Shown: piece by piece, positions 55,154 to 63,202 of the stretch
Numbering within the stretch: position 1 is the first letter of the stretch
Layout of the letters: every line of letters starts with the position of its first letter
DNA from: Sulfurimicrobium lacus
GTDB taxonomy: Bacteria > Pseudomonadota > Gammaproteobacteria > Burkholderiales > Sulfuricellaceae
Length of the DNA: 64,000 bases
Assembly (NCBI RefSeq): GCF_011764585.1
Contig: NZ_AP022853.1
Location: forward strand, 541,501 to 605,500
Direction of reading: 5' to 3'
The notes under the pieces: generated by a model
The model's input: only the letters and a program-made list of their open reading frames with translations
What the model was told of the DNA's origin: nothing
Databases searched by the model: none
Position numbers and translations under genes: made by a program

Positions 55154-57067
55154 ATGCCCGGAAACCTCATCTCCAACACCCTCGAACTGCTCGCCCCGGC
55201 GAAGACCGCCGCGATCGGCCGCGAGGCCGTCCTGCACGGCGCGGACGCGGTGTATATCGGCGGGCCGTCGTTCGGCGCGCGCCACAACGCGGTCAACAGC
55301 GTCAGCGAGATCGCCGCGCTGGTGGAGTTCGCGCACCGCTACCGCGCGCGCATCTACGTCACGCTCAACACCATCCTGCACGACAGCGAGCTGGAAGCGG
55401 CGCGCCGCCTGGTCCACGAGTTCTACGACGCCGGCGTCGACGCGCTGATCGTCCAGGACATGGGCCTGCTGGAGCTGGACCTGCCGCCCATCGACCTGCA
55501 CGCCTCGACCCAGTGCGACATTCGCACGCCGGAAAAGGCGCGCTTCCTCGCCGATTCCGGGTTTTCGCAAATCGTCCTGGCGCGCGAACTGACGCTGGCG
55601 GAAATCGCCGCCGTGCGCGCCGCCGTGCCGGCCGACACCGTGCTCGAACACTTCATCCACGGCGCGCTGTGCGTGGCCTTCTCCGGCCAGTGCTACATAA
55701 GCCACGCGCAGACCGGGCGCAGCGCCAACCGCGGCGACTGCTCCCAGGCCTGCCGCCTGCCCTATACCCTGCAGGACGGCAAGGGCAGGGTGGTGGCCTT
55801 CGACAAGCACCTGCTGTCGGTGAAGGACAACAACCAGAGCGCGAACCTGCGCGCACTGGTCGACGCCGGGGTGCGCAGCTTCAAGATCGAGGGGCGCTAC
55901 AAGGAAGCCGCCTACGTCAAGAACATCACCGGCCACTACCGCCAGTTGCTCGATGCGATCCTCGCCGAGCGGCCCGAACTGGCGCCAGCTTCGAGCGGCC
56001 GCACGCAACTGCTGTTCACGCCCAACCCGGACAAGACCTTCCACCGCGGCGCCACCGACTATTTCTCCAACGGGCGCAAGGCCGACATCGGCGCCTTCGA
56101 CACCCCGGCCTTCGTCGGCGTGCCGCTCGGCACGGTGACGTGCGTCGGGCCTGACTGGATCGAACTGGAAGCCAACGAGCCGCTGGCCAACGGCGACGGG
56201 CTGACCTACCTGCACAAGCGCGAGGTGGTCGGCCTGCAGGCCAACCGCGCCGAACGCGTGGGGAAGGGCAAGCTGTGGCGCGTGTGGCCGAACGAGCCGG
56301 TCGGCAGCTTGCCGGGCCTGAAAACAGGCACGGCGCTCTCCCGCAACCGCGACCACGCCTGGGACCAGGCGCTGACCAAAAAATCCGCCGAGCGTCGCAT
56401 CGATGTGAGCGCACGCTTCGGCGAGAGTGCAGACGGCTTCACCCTGACGCTGCAGGACAGCGACGGCGTCAGCGCAACTGCCGCCATCTCTTTCGACAAG
56501 CAGCCGGCGCAGAACCCGGCGGAGGCCGAGGCATCATTGCGCGAGCAGCTGGCGCGCTTCGGCAACACCATTTTCGCGCTGCAGCAGCTCGACATCGGCT
56601 GGTGGAGCCAGCCCTGGTTCGTGCCGTCGTCGGTCGCCAACAAGCTGCGCCGCGACGCGGTCGAGCAACTGGAAACCGCGCGGCTCAAGGCGTACCGGCG
56701 CCCGATGCGCAAACCCGCGCTGGAGCCGCCCGTGGCCTACCCGGAAGAAACGCTGTCCTATCTGGCCAACGTCTACAACCAGGCGGCGCGCGCGTTCTAC
56801 GCGCGGCACGGCGTCAAGCTGATCGAGGCGGCCTACGAGGCGCACCAGGAGAAGGGCGAGGTGTCGCTGATGATCACCAAGCACTGCCTGCGCTATTCGT
56901 TCAGCCTGTGCCCCAAGCAGGCCAAGGGCGTGATCGGCGTCCAGGGCCAGGTGCGCGCCGAACCGATGGTGCTGCTGAACGGCAAGGAGCGCCTGACGCT
57001 GACGTTCGACTGCAAGGCGTGCGAGATGCACGTGGTGGGCAAGATCAAGAAGCACGTCCTGAGCTGA
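55154..57067 (+). CDS. rlhA: U32-family 23S rRNA hydroxylase RlhA (YdcP)
   Basis: 637 aa, close to E. coli YdcP/RlhA along its length; that protein hydroxylates C2501 of 23S rRNA. N-terminal TIM-barrel part LELLAPAKTAAIGREAVLHGADAVYIGGPSFGARHNA; the U32 signature region EHFIHGALCVAFSGQCYISHAQTGRSANRGDCSQACRLPY (residues ~172-210) is cysteine-rich. A second cysteine-containing segment CLRYSFSLCPKQ and TFDCKACEMHVVGKIK close the protein. The start MPGNLISNTLELLAPA at 55154 fits the family; a TTG at 55124 is possible. It is slightly shorter than the E. coli protein (lacks its C-terminal tail). Confidence 0.9.
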   Translation: MPGNLISNTLELLAPAKTAAIGREAVLHGADAVYIGGPSFGARHNAVNSVSEIAALVEFAHRYRARIYVTLNTILHDSELEAARRLVHEFYDAGVDALIVQDMGLLELDLPPIDLHASTQCDIRTPEKARFLADSGFSQIVLARELTLAEIAAVRAAVPADTVLEHFIHGALCVAFSGQCYISHAQTGRSANRGDCSQACRLPYTLQDGKGRVVAFDKHLLSVKDNNQSANLRALVDAGVRSFKIEGRYKEAAYVKNITGHYRQLLDAILAERPELAPASSGRTQLLFTPNPDKTFHRGATDYFSNGRKADIGAFDTPAFVGVPLGTVTCVGPDWIELEANEPLANGDGLTYLHKREVVGLQANRAERVGKGKLWRVWPNEPVGSLPGLKTGTALSRNRDHAWDQALTKKSAERRIDVSARFGESADGFTLTLQDSDGVSATAAISFDKQPAQNPAEAEASLREQLARFGNTIFALQQLDIGWWSQPWFVPSSVANKLRRDAVEQLETARLKAYRRPMRKPALEPPVAYPEETLSYLANVYNQAARAFYARHGVKLIEAAYEAHQEKGEVSLMITKHCLRYSFSLCPKQAKGVIGVQGQVRAEPMVLLNGKERLTLTFDCKACEMHVVGKIKKHVLS

Positions 57068-57103
57068 CTCCCCCCCGCAGGAGTTGTACGAAAGCTCCCG
57101 AAA

Positions 57104-58903
57104 TCAGGCGACTTCCTCTTCCGCCTGCTGCTGCAGCGCCCACATGTGCGCATAGACGCCGTCTCTCGCCAGCAGCTCGGGGTGGCGTCCGCGCTCGATA
57201 ATGCGGCCTGTGTCCATCACCAGGATCTCGTCGGCTTCCACCACGGTGGAGAGGCGGTGGGCGATGATCAGGCTGGTGCGGCTGCGGGCGATTTCCAGCA
57301 GCTCGGCCTGGATGGCTTTCTCGGTCCTGGTGTCGAGCGCGGAGGTGGCTTCGTCGAGGATCAGGATCGCCGGGTTTTTCAGCAGGGTGCGGGCGATGGC
57401 GACGCGCTGCTTCTCGCCGCCGGAGAGCTTCAGGCCGCGTTCGCCGACCACGCTGTCCCAAGACTGCGGCAGGGATTCGATGAAGTCGAGGATGTGCGCG
57501 GCGCGGGCCGCCTCGATCACTTCTTCGCGCGTGGCGTCGGGGCGGCCGTAGGCGATGTTGTAGTAGATGCTGTCGTTGAACAGCACGGTGTCCTGCGGCA
57601 CCACGCCGATGGCCGCGCGCAGGCTGTCCTGGCTGAGCTGGCGGATGTCCTGGCCGTCGATGCGGATGCTGCCCTGGTTCGCGTCGTAGAAGCGGAACAA
57701 TAACCTTGCCAGCGTGGATTTGCCCGCGCCGCTGGCGCCCACCGCGGCTACCGTTTTCCCGGCCGGGATGGTGAAGCTGACGTCGTGCAGGATCGGGCGG
57801 TCGGGGTTGTAGGCGAAGCTGACCTGCTCGAACTTCACCTCGCCGCCCAGCACGGCCAGCGTGCGCGCATCCGGCGCGTCTTCCACTTCCTTGGGGCGGT
57901 GCATGAGGGTGAACATGCGTTCCACGTCGGTCATGGACTGCTTGATCTCGCGGTACATCACGCCCAGAAAGCTCAAGGGCTGGAACATCTGCAGCAGGAA
58001 GGCGTTGACCATCACCAGGTCGCCCAGCGTGAGCGTGCCCGCCACCACGCCGTTGGCCGCGCGCAGCACCATGAGCGTGACGCCGACGGCGATGGTGCCG
58101 GCCTGCGCCGCATTGAGCAGGCCGAGCGAACGCTGCGATTGCAGTGCCACGCGCTCCCATTCCGCCAGGCTGCTGTCGTAGCGCGCCGCCTCGTAGCGCT
58201 CGTTGCCGAAATACTTCACCGTTTCGTAGTTCAGCAGGCTGTCGATGGCGCGGCCGTAGGCTTCCGAATCCAGCGTGTTGGCGCGGCGCACGAACTGGGT
58301 GCGCCAGTCGGTGATGGTCACGGTAAAGCCGATGTACGCCGCCAGCGTCACCAGCGTGATCAGCCCGAACACCCAGTCCAGCTTGACGAACAGGATCACC
58401 GCCACCATCAGGATTTCCAGCACGGTGGGCGTGATGCGGAACAGCAAATAGCCCACCAGGCTGGAGATCGCCTTGGAGCCGCGCTCGATGTCGCGCGTGA
58501 TGCCGCCGGTCTGGCGCTCGAGGTGGAAGCGCAGCGACAGCGCGTGCAAGTGCTGGAACACCGCCATGCTCACCCGCCGCATGGCGCGTTGCGTGACCTT
58601 GCCGAACACCACGTCGCGCAGGTCGGAAAAAGTGGTGCTGGCGAAGCGCAGCAAGCCGTAGCCGACGATCAGCGCCAGCGGCAGAACCAGGTCGGCGTGC
58701 GATTTGTCCAGCGAATCGATGATCTCCTTCAGCACCAGCGGCACCATCACCGCGGCCAGCTTCGCGCCGATCAGCAAGGCCAGCGCCAGCAGCACGCGGC
58801 CGCGGAACTCCCACAGGTAGGGGAACAGGCGGCTGATGGAGCGCAGATCGGCTTTGCCGGGCTGGGGCGGGCTGCGGTAATGGGCGTGTTCGAATCGGGA
58901 CAT
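57104..58903 (-). CDS. Atm1-type ABC exporter (heavy-metal/thiol family)
   Basis: 599 aa half-transporter. Six membrane helices in residues ~35-310 with GGITRDIERGSKAISSLVGYLLF and NYETVKYFGNERYEAARYD, segments typical of the Atm1/HMT1 (ABCB7) family. ATPase domain: Walker A GASGAGKST near residue 390, signature LSGGEKQRVAIARTL near 495, Walker B AILILDEATSALD, H-loop IIAHRLST. The family exports glutathione-linked metal or sulfur species; substrate here is unknown. Likely promoter on the same strand: TTGAGC (58987-58982) and AATAAT (58963-58958), 18 bp apart. Confidence 0.93.
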   Translation of the reverse strand: MSRFEHAHYRSPPQPGKADLRSISRLFPYLWEFRGRVLLALALLIGAKLAAVMVPLVLKEIIDSLDKSHADLVLPLALIVGYGLLRFASTTFSDLRDVVFGKVTQRAMRRVSMAVFQHLHALSLRFHLERQTGGITRDIERGSKAISSLVGYLLFRITPTVLEILMVAVILFVKLDWVFGLITLVTLAAYIGFTVTITDWRTQFVRRANTLDSEAYGRAIDSLLNYETVKYFGNERYEAARYDSSLAEWERVALQSQRSLGLLNAAQAGTIAVGVTLMVLRAANGVVAGTLTLGDLVMVNAFLLQMFQPLSFLGVMYREIKQSMTDVERMFTLMHRPKEVEDAPDARTLAVLGGEVKFEQVSFAYNPDRPILHDVSFTIPAGKTVAAVGASGAGKSTLARLLFRFYDANQGSIRIDGQDIRQLSQDSLRAAIGVVPQDTVLFNDSIYYNIAYGRPDATREEVIEAARAAHILDFIESLPQSWDSVVGERGLKLSGGEKQRVAIARTLLKNPAILILDEATSALDTRTEKAIQAELLEIARSRTSLIIAHRLSTVVEADEILVMDTGRIIERGRHPELLARDGVYAHMWALQQQAEEEVA

Positions 58904-58957
58904 CGGGTTTTGTTAATCTCGCTTGGGGAATCTTGGTTGGCCAGCTTTGAGAGGGCC

Positions 58958-58987
58958 ATTATTTCACAGCGCGCAAAATCTGCTCAA
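58958..58987 (-). promoter_or_regulatory. Promoter of the Atm1-type exporter gene
   Basis: Reading leftward: -35 TTGAGC (58987-58982), 18-bp spacer, -10 AATAAT (58963-58958), about 55 bases before the start codon at 58903. Confidence 0.5.
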
Positions 58988-59053
58988 CTTTGCTTTACCG
59001 CGCCGCGTCAGGGGATAATAATTCACGCAAGGTCGTACATGAGGAGCTTCTCC

Positions 59054-59326
59054 ATGAGTCACAAGCATAGCAGCCTGTTGCGCGCCATCTTTCATGACCC
59101 GGTCAGCGGCAACATCCACTGGCGCGAAGTCGAATCCCTGCTGCATCACCTGGGTGCCGACGTCATTCCCGCGCATGGCGCGCGCTTTCACGTGATGCTC
59201 AACGGCGCCGAGGAATTCCTGCACCATCCCCACCAAAGCAACGTGTGCGACAGGAACCTGATCAAGCAACTGCGCGAATACCTCGCCCGTGCCGGGGTCA
59301 CGCCGTCGAGTTACGAGTGCGACTAA
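59054..59326 (+). CDS. Orphan HicA-like protein
   Basis: 90 aa, MSHKHSSLLRAIFHDPVSGNIHWREVESLLHHLGADVIPAHGARFHVMLNG... It matches the pattern of short proteins annotated as HicA-family toxins (dsRBD-like fold), including the C-terminal RNLIKQLREYLARAGVTP helix. No HicB antitoxin gene is beside it, and the SxHH catalytic segment is altered (AHGARFHVML), so it may not be a toxin. GAGGAG lies 7 bases before the ATG. The TAA stop overlaps the first bases of repeat copy R1. Confidence 0.7.
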   Translation: MSHKHSSLLRAIFHDPVSGNIHWREVESLLHHLGADVIPAHGARFHVMLNGAEEFLHHPHQSNVCDRNLIKQLREYLARAGVTPSSYECD

Positions 59327-59487
59327 ATCCCCCTCGATCCCCCTTTTTCAAAGGGGGAAGACAAGCAGTCCCACTGCACTGCTTTTTGTTCGCCCTCATT
59401 CCCCGAGGAGGTGGTGCGTTATAGCAGTAAATGCTGAGGCGACAGCTGTTGTTCCCCCCTTTGAAAAAGGGGGGCTAGGGGGGATTT
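59325..59487. mobile_element. MITE-like inverted repeat, copy R1 (163 bp)
   Basis: Ends are inverted: AAATCCCCCTCGATCCCCC TTTTTCAAAGGGGG on the left and CCCCCCTTTGAAAAAGGGGGG CTAGGGGGGATTT on the right. The interior shares GTGCGTT, AAAT, GAGGCGAC and GTTGTT with R2, so the two are copies of one element (R1 is longer by ~56 bp on its left interior). No ORF inside. The right end supplies the last codons and TAG stop of the DUF559 gene; the left end touches the stop of the HicA-like gene. Confidence 0.8.
59363..59387 (+). terminator. Terminator-like hairpin inside R1
   Basis: AAGCAGT (59363-59369), 8-base loop, ACTGCTT (59378-59384), then TTT. It could end transcripts of the HicA-like gene. Not present in R2. 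Confidence 0.45.
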
Positions 59488-59837
59488 CCCTTCACAATCA
59501 TATCTATCACTTCCAGCACCGCATCCGTCTCCAATAGCACCTGCCGATTATCAAATCGCAATACGCGCAATCCTAACTCCGCCAGCGCGTCATCGCGCGC
59601 TTGGTCTTTGGCCTGATGTTCCTCTTCAAAATGTTGGCTACCGTCAAGCTCGATCACTAGTTTTGCAGCCGGGCAATAAAAATCCACAATGAATGCGAGC
59701 AACGGTTTTTGCCGGTAGAACTGCACGCCTTGTATTTGCTTGCGTCGGAGACGATGCCACAGAACTTGCTCGGCATCCGTCATGTTGGTTCTGAGCGCGC
59801 GCGAGTTTTCCTTGAGTTTTGGGTTGTAGCGTTCCAT
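59475..59837 (-). CDS. DUF559 (VSR-like) endonuclease-domain protein
   Basis: 120 aa. DUF559 proteins have the restriction-endonuclease-like fold of Vsr. Seen here: ALRTNMTDAEQVLWHRLRRKQIQGVQFYRQKPLL, then the putative catalytic strand FIVDFYCPAAKLVIELDGSQH (Asp and E-x-D-G), and ALAELGLRVLRFDNRQVL. The ATG at 59837 lies one base from repeat R2, whose GAGGGGG end is the only ribosome-binding site. The last codons (NPP and TAG) lie in repeat R1. Nuclease activity is inferred from fold, not shown. Confidence 0.85.
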   Translation of the reverse strand: MERYNPKLKENSRALRTNMTDAEQVLWHRLRRKQIQGVQFYRQKPLLAFIVDFYCPAAKLVIELDGSQHFEEEHQAKDQARDDALAELGLRVLRFDNRQVLLETDAVLEVIDMIVKGNPP

Positions 59838-59838
59838 T

Positions 59839-59945
59839 AAATCCCCCTCGATCCCCCTTTTTCAAAGGGGGAGGTCAGTGCGTTAAATACCGAGGCGACA
59901 CGCAGTTGTTTCCCCACTTTGAAAAAGGGGGGCCAGGGGGGATTT
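59839..59945. mobile_element. MITE-like inverted repeat, copy R2 (107 bp)
   Basis: Same inverted ends as R1: AAATCCCCCTCGATCCCCC...CAAAGGGGG on the left and TTTGAAAAAGGGGGG CCAGGGGGGATTT on the right, with GTGCGTTAAATACCGAGGCGAC inside. It fills the gap between the SUI1 stop (59952) and the DUF559 start (59837). Confidence 0.8.
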
Positions 59946-59951
59946 GCAAGC

Positions 59952-60314
59952 CTAGCCCCCCGCCCTTTTGACGACCCAGCCCTGCTTCTTGAGCGCCTCG
60001 ATCACGCGCTCGCAGTGATCGCCCTGGATTTCGATCACGCCGTCCTTCACCGTCCCGCCCGAGCCGCACGCCGTCTTGATCTGCTTGCCCAGTTGCGCGA
60101 GGGCCGGCGCGTCCAGCGCAAGGCCCTTGACCAGGGTGACGCCCTTGCCCTTGCGGCCCTTGGTCTCCCTGGAGACGCGCACGATGCCGTCGGACGCAGG
60201 GGTGGCCGTATTCTTGCTGCAGACGCACTCGGCAACGGGTTTGCGGCACGCCGGGCACATTCTGCCGTGCTCGGTGGAATAGACCAGCCCGCCGTTTGTT
60301 TTAGTATTTTTCAT
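59952..60314 (-). CDS. yciH: SUI1/YciH-type translation initiation factor homologue
   Basis: 120 aa. The N-terminal zinc-ribbon-like part CPACRKPVAECVC (residues ~20-33) is followed by the SUI1 domain (~residues 42-116; VRVSRETKGRKGKGVTLVKGL, TACGSGGTVKDGVIEIQGDH). E. coli YciH and archaeal/eukaryotic eIF1 help reject incorrect initiation; the bacterial role is not well settled. The stop is 6 bases from repeat R2. Confidence 0.88.
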   Translation of the reverse strand: MKNTKTNGGLVYSTEHGRMCPACRKPVAECVCSKNTATPASDGIVRVSRETKGRKGKGVTLVKGLALDAPALAQLGKQIKTACGSGGTVKDGVIEIQGDHCERVIEALKKQGWVVKRAGG

Positions 60315-60333
60315 GACTGTTCCAGTGTGGCCT

Positions 60334-62253
60334 TTACACGTGCTTCAGGCTTTCGTATATCTCCATCACGCGCGGCAGCGCTCGGTGCAGAGCGGCCACC
60401 ACGGCCGGGTCGAAGTGCTTGCCGCTGTCATTGTCGATGGTCTCCAGCGCTTTGGCCATCGGCCACGCTTCCTTGTAGGGGCGCTTCGAGGTGAGGGCAT
60501 CCAGCACGTCGGCCACGGCGATGATGCGGGCCGAAAGCGGAATGGCGTCGCCCTTGAGGCCGGCGGGATAGCCGCTGCCGTCGAACTTCTCGTGGTGGCC
60601 TTCGGCGATCTCGATGCCAGTGCGGAAGATGCTGTGGCCGAGGGCCTTCATCTGTTCCTCGCTGCGGCGCAATACCTGTCCGCCGATGACCGGGTGACGT
60701 TCCATTTCGGTACGTTCTTCGGGGTCCAGGCGGCCCGGCTTGAGCAGGATGCCGTCACGGATGCCGACCTTGCCGATGTCGTGCATGGGGGCGAAGCGGA
60801 ACAAGTCCCGCACGTAAGCCGGCGTGATGCGCCCGCGGTGCGCTTCATCCTTGCCCAGTTCGTCGGCGAGGATGGCGGAATACAGGCTCATGCGCACGAG
60901 GTGGTCGCCGGTTTCCGGGTCGCGGCTTTCCGCCAGCTTTGCCAGGCCCTCCACCGCCGCCACGACCAAGCCTTCCATGACGATGGTCTTTTCCAGGATG
61001 TGGGCGAGTTGGGCGGCCAGGTTGCTGAGGAATTCCACGTGCTCCGGGGTGTAGGCGCGCGCCTGGGACGAGGCGAACACCAGCACCGCTTCGCCCCCAC
61101 CGCCGTGCGTGAGAGGGACGAACAGGGCCGAGCGCTTGCCGTCGCGCGCCAGTCGCGCGGACAGGAAATCGGGGTTCTTGTCGCGGGAAAATGCTTCGAG
61201 GTCGTCGATAGCCAAGGCGTTTCCCTTGTCCAGCGCGGCTTCGGGAGCACCGAGCGCGAATTCGAACAGGTCGTTTTCCTGCAGGTTGCTGGGGGTCTCG
61301 CTGTACAGTCGCTCCAGCGCGACCCGGCCGCGGTCTGGCGTGATGAGTAGCACGCCTACCCATTCCACCGGCAGGAAAGTGCTGAACTCTTCGCACACGA
61401 ATTTGAGCGCGTCGTGCAGGTTGGTGCCCCGGTTGATGCGGTCGGTGAGTCGGAACAGGGCGCGCATGCGCTCCGAAAGCCGGTTGAAGGCCTGCGTCAT
61501 GCGGCCGATTTCGTTATCTACCACCAGCGGCACCTGGTAGCCCAGGTCGCCGTTGGCCACGCGGGAGAACCCGTCCAGGGTGAGGGTGAGCGGGCGCAAA
61601 ACCTTGCGGTACAGCAGGACGGCAATCAGTGCTGTCAGCAAAGCGGTGGCAAAGAGAGCGATCTGGTTGAACAGGCGGATCGTGGCGAGCTTGCCTTCCA
61701 TCATGAGTTGGAAGGCACGGCTCAGATTGTCCGAGGAACGCGCCAGTTGATCTCCGCGTTGTTCTGCATAGCGTGCCGCGGCAATGTCGGGATGCGACGG
61801 ATTGGCGCTGAGCGCACGCTGCATGCCGCCGCGAAAGTCTTCCCATGCCGCCGCGCTGACATCAAGCTGATTGCGGGACTGCTTGTCCCAGCTGCACGTC
61901 AGTGGCTCGTCGCGTCCGGTAATCTCCGGGTCGAGGCGGCGGTTGCGGAAGCTGGTGATGATTTTTCCGTAGAGCGTCATGCTCTGCTGCAGGTTCCGGG
62001 TATAGAACCCGCTGTCGTGCTGTCCGGTGAAGACAGTCTGCTCGTTTTCTTTCAGGTAGTTGCGCGACTCGTGTGCCATGGTGTGGCTGATGACTCGCAA
62101 CTGTCCGGCGAGATTGAGAATCTCATAGTCATGCTTGCGCAGGTCCACCTCATACAGGGTGAAGCCAACCGTGCCCGCCTGGAAGGCAAAGAGAACGAAC
62201 AGGGCGAGGCCGACGCGGAAACGGATGGTGTTGTACCAGGGAAACTGCGGCAT
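60334..62253 (-). CDS. Membrane HD-GYP c-di-GMP phosphodiesterase with HAMP and GAF
   Basis: 639 aa sensor enzyme. Membrane helices at ~residues 11-33 and ~197-220 enclose a periplasmic helical domain (with GQLRVISHTMAHESRNYLKE, type IV pili/PilJ-like). A HAMP region (~220-270), a GAF domain (~285-425) and a C-terminal HD-GYP domain follow. The latter keeps the metal-site HD in FAPMHDIGKVGIRDGILLKPG and the GYP motif in FDGSGYPAGLKGD. It probably degrades c-di-GMP in response to a periplasmic or small-molecule signal. ATG at 62253 with a purine-rich GGAAG upstream. Confidence 0.92.
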   Translation of the reverse strand: MPQFPWYNTIRFRVGLALFVLFAFQAGTVGFTLYEVDLRKHDYEILNLAGQLRVISHTMAHESRNYLKENEQTVFTGQHDSGFYTRNLQQSMTLYGKIITSFRNRRLDPEITGRDEPLTCSWDKQSRNQLDVSAAAWEDFRGGMQRALSANPSHPDIAAARYAEQRGDQLARSSDNLSRAFQLMMEGKLATIRLFNQIALFATALLTALIAVLLYRKVLRPLTLTLDGFSRVANGDLGYQVPLVVDNEIGRMTQAFNRLSERMRALFRLTDRINRGTNLHDALKFVCEEFSTFLPVEWVGVLLITPDRGRVALERLYSETPSNLQENDLFEFALGAPEAALDKGNALAIDDLEAFSRDKNPDFLSARLARDGKRSALFVPLTHGGGGEAVLVFASSQARAYTPEHVEFLSNLAAQLAHILEKTIVMEGLVVAAVEGLAKLAESRDPETGDHLVRMSLYSAILADELGKDEAHRGRITPAYVRDLFRFAPMHDIGKVGIRDGILLKPGRLDPEERTEMERHPVIGGQVLRRSEEQMKALGHSIFRTGIEIAEGHHEKFDGSGYPAGLKGDAIPLSARIIAVADVLDALTSKRPYKEAWPMAKALETIDNDSGKHFDPAVVAALHRALPRVMEIYESLKHV

Positions 62254-62358
62254 AAATCTTCCTTCCTGTTCTTCATGTCCGGCAGGCGGTTGGATTGTGG
62301 CAAGCCTGTCGCCATGATAGCAGAGCCGTTTCCCCTCTCTCCCGCTCCTGATCGGGCT

Positions 62359-62985
62359 TTATCGATACAGCGCCGGAAACACTTTGCGCAGCTGCTCCAG
62401 CTTGGGCATGTCGTTGATGACGATATACGGCTGGTAGGGGTGCAATGCCAGGTAGTTCTGGTGGTATCCCTCGGCAGGAAAGAACTGTTTCAGCGGCACG
62501 ATCTGGGTAACGATGGGTGCAGGGAAAGTGTGCGCGGCGCTGAGTTGCTGGATATAGCCTTGGGCCATTTTCTGCTGTTCCGGGCTGGTGTAGAAAACAG
62601 CCGAGCGGTACTGGCTGCCGGTGTCCGGTCCCTGCCGGTTGAGCTGGGTGGGGTCGTGCGCCACGCTGAAGAATACTTGCAGCAGCTGTTGATAGGAAAC
62701 CTGCGCCGGATCGAAACGGACGCGCACCGCTTCGGCGTGCCCGGTATCGCCGTCGCTGACCTGTTCGTAATGCGCCGTTGTCGCGTTGCCGCCCGCATAG
62801 CCGGACACCACTTCGGACACGCCCTTGACGTGCTTGAACACCGCATCCACGCCCCAGAAACAACCGCCGGCAAATACCGCCGTTTGCTCGGCTGGCGCCG
62901 CCGCGGCGTTTGAAAGTGCAGTCAGGCCGAGCGTGAGGTACACGCCGCCGAGTAATAAGCCGCACAAGCGTTTGATGGTTAGCAT
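62359..62985 (-). CDS. msrA: Secreted peptide-methionine (S)-S-oxide reductase MsrA
   Basis: 208 aa. The start at 62985 (MLTIKRLCGLLLGGVYLTLG) has AGGAG 7 bases upstream and encodes a signal peptide (~residues 1-29, ending NAAAAPA), so the enzyme acts in the periplasm. The catalytic motif AGGCFWGVDAVF holds the active Cys; GYAGGNATTAHYEQVSDGDTGHAEAVRVRFDP and GTDTGSQYRSA-like GPDTGSQYRSAVFY are typical. It faces an ECF sigma gene and has a SigF-like promoter upstream. Confidence 0.95.
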   Translation of the reverse strand: MLTIKRLCGLLLGGVYLTLGLTALSNAAAAPAEQTAVFAGGCFWGVDAVFKHVKGVSEVVSGYAGGNATTAHYEQVSDGDTGHAEAVRVRFDPAQVSYQQLLQVFFSVAHDPTQLNRQGPDTGSQYRSAVFYTSPEQQKMAQGYIQQLSAAHTFPAPIVTQIVPLKQFFPAEGYHQNYLALHPYQPYIVINDMPKLEQLRKVFPALYR

Positions 62986-63155
62986 GATGGCACTCCTGAT
63001 GTTTGATGTGAAACTCGCACAGTGTGGCCTGGGCCGCGATGCGGAAGAATTAAATTTCCTTTTTCCAAAAAATGGCATCATTGCAACGATTTTGATGTCG
63101 AAAGATGGAAATCAAGGGCATCGTGGTTGCAGTCGCCGCTCCGTGTACTGTTTCA

Positions 63156-63181
63156 TTCGGAGCAGCCCGGAAAAAAGTTAC
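63156..63181 (-). promoter_or_regulatory. Candidate SigF-type ECF promoter toward msrA
   Basis: Read leftward: GTAACT (63181-63176), 16 bases, CGAA (63159-63156). This equals, apart from one base, the GTAACC-N16-CGAA motif I recall for Caulobacter SigF targets, which include msrA. It points at msrA with a ~165-base leader. The match and spacing were read by eye. Confidence 0.5.
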
Positions 63182-63202
63182 ATTGAACTCCAAGGAACGC
63201 GG

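Noticed and set aside
57785-59053. Long plus-strand frame upstream of the HicA-like protein
   Set aside because: It is antisense to the ABC exporter, which has all ATPase motifs. Only the last 90 codons, with GAGGAG before ATG 59054, are credible.
59325-59945. A classical composite transposon
   Set aside because: The flanking repeats carry no transposase and no target duplication could be identified; described instead as a repeat-nuclease cassette.
60313-61350. Plus-strand frames across the HD-GYP gene
   Set aside because: The minus strand shows HAMP, GAF, HD and GYP motifs in one uninterrupted frame; the plus-strand frames have no family features.
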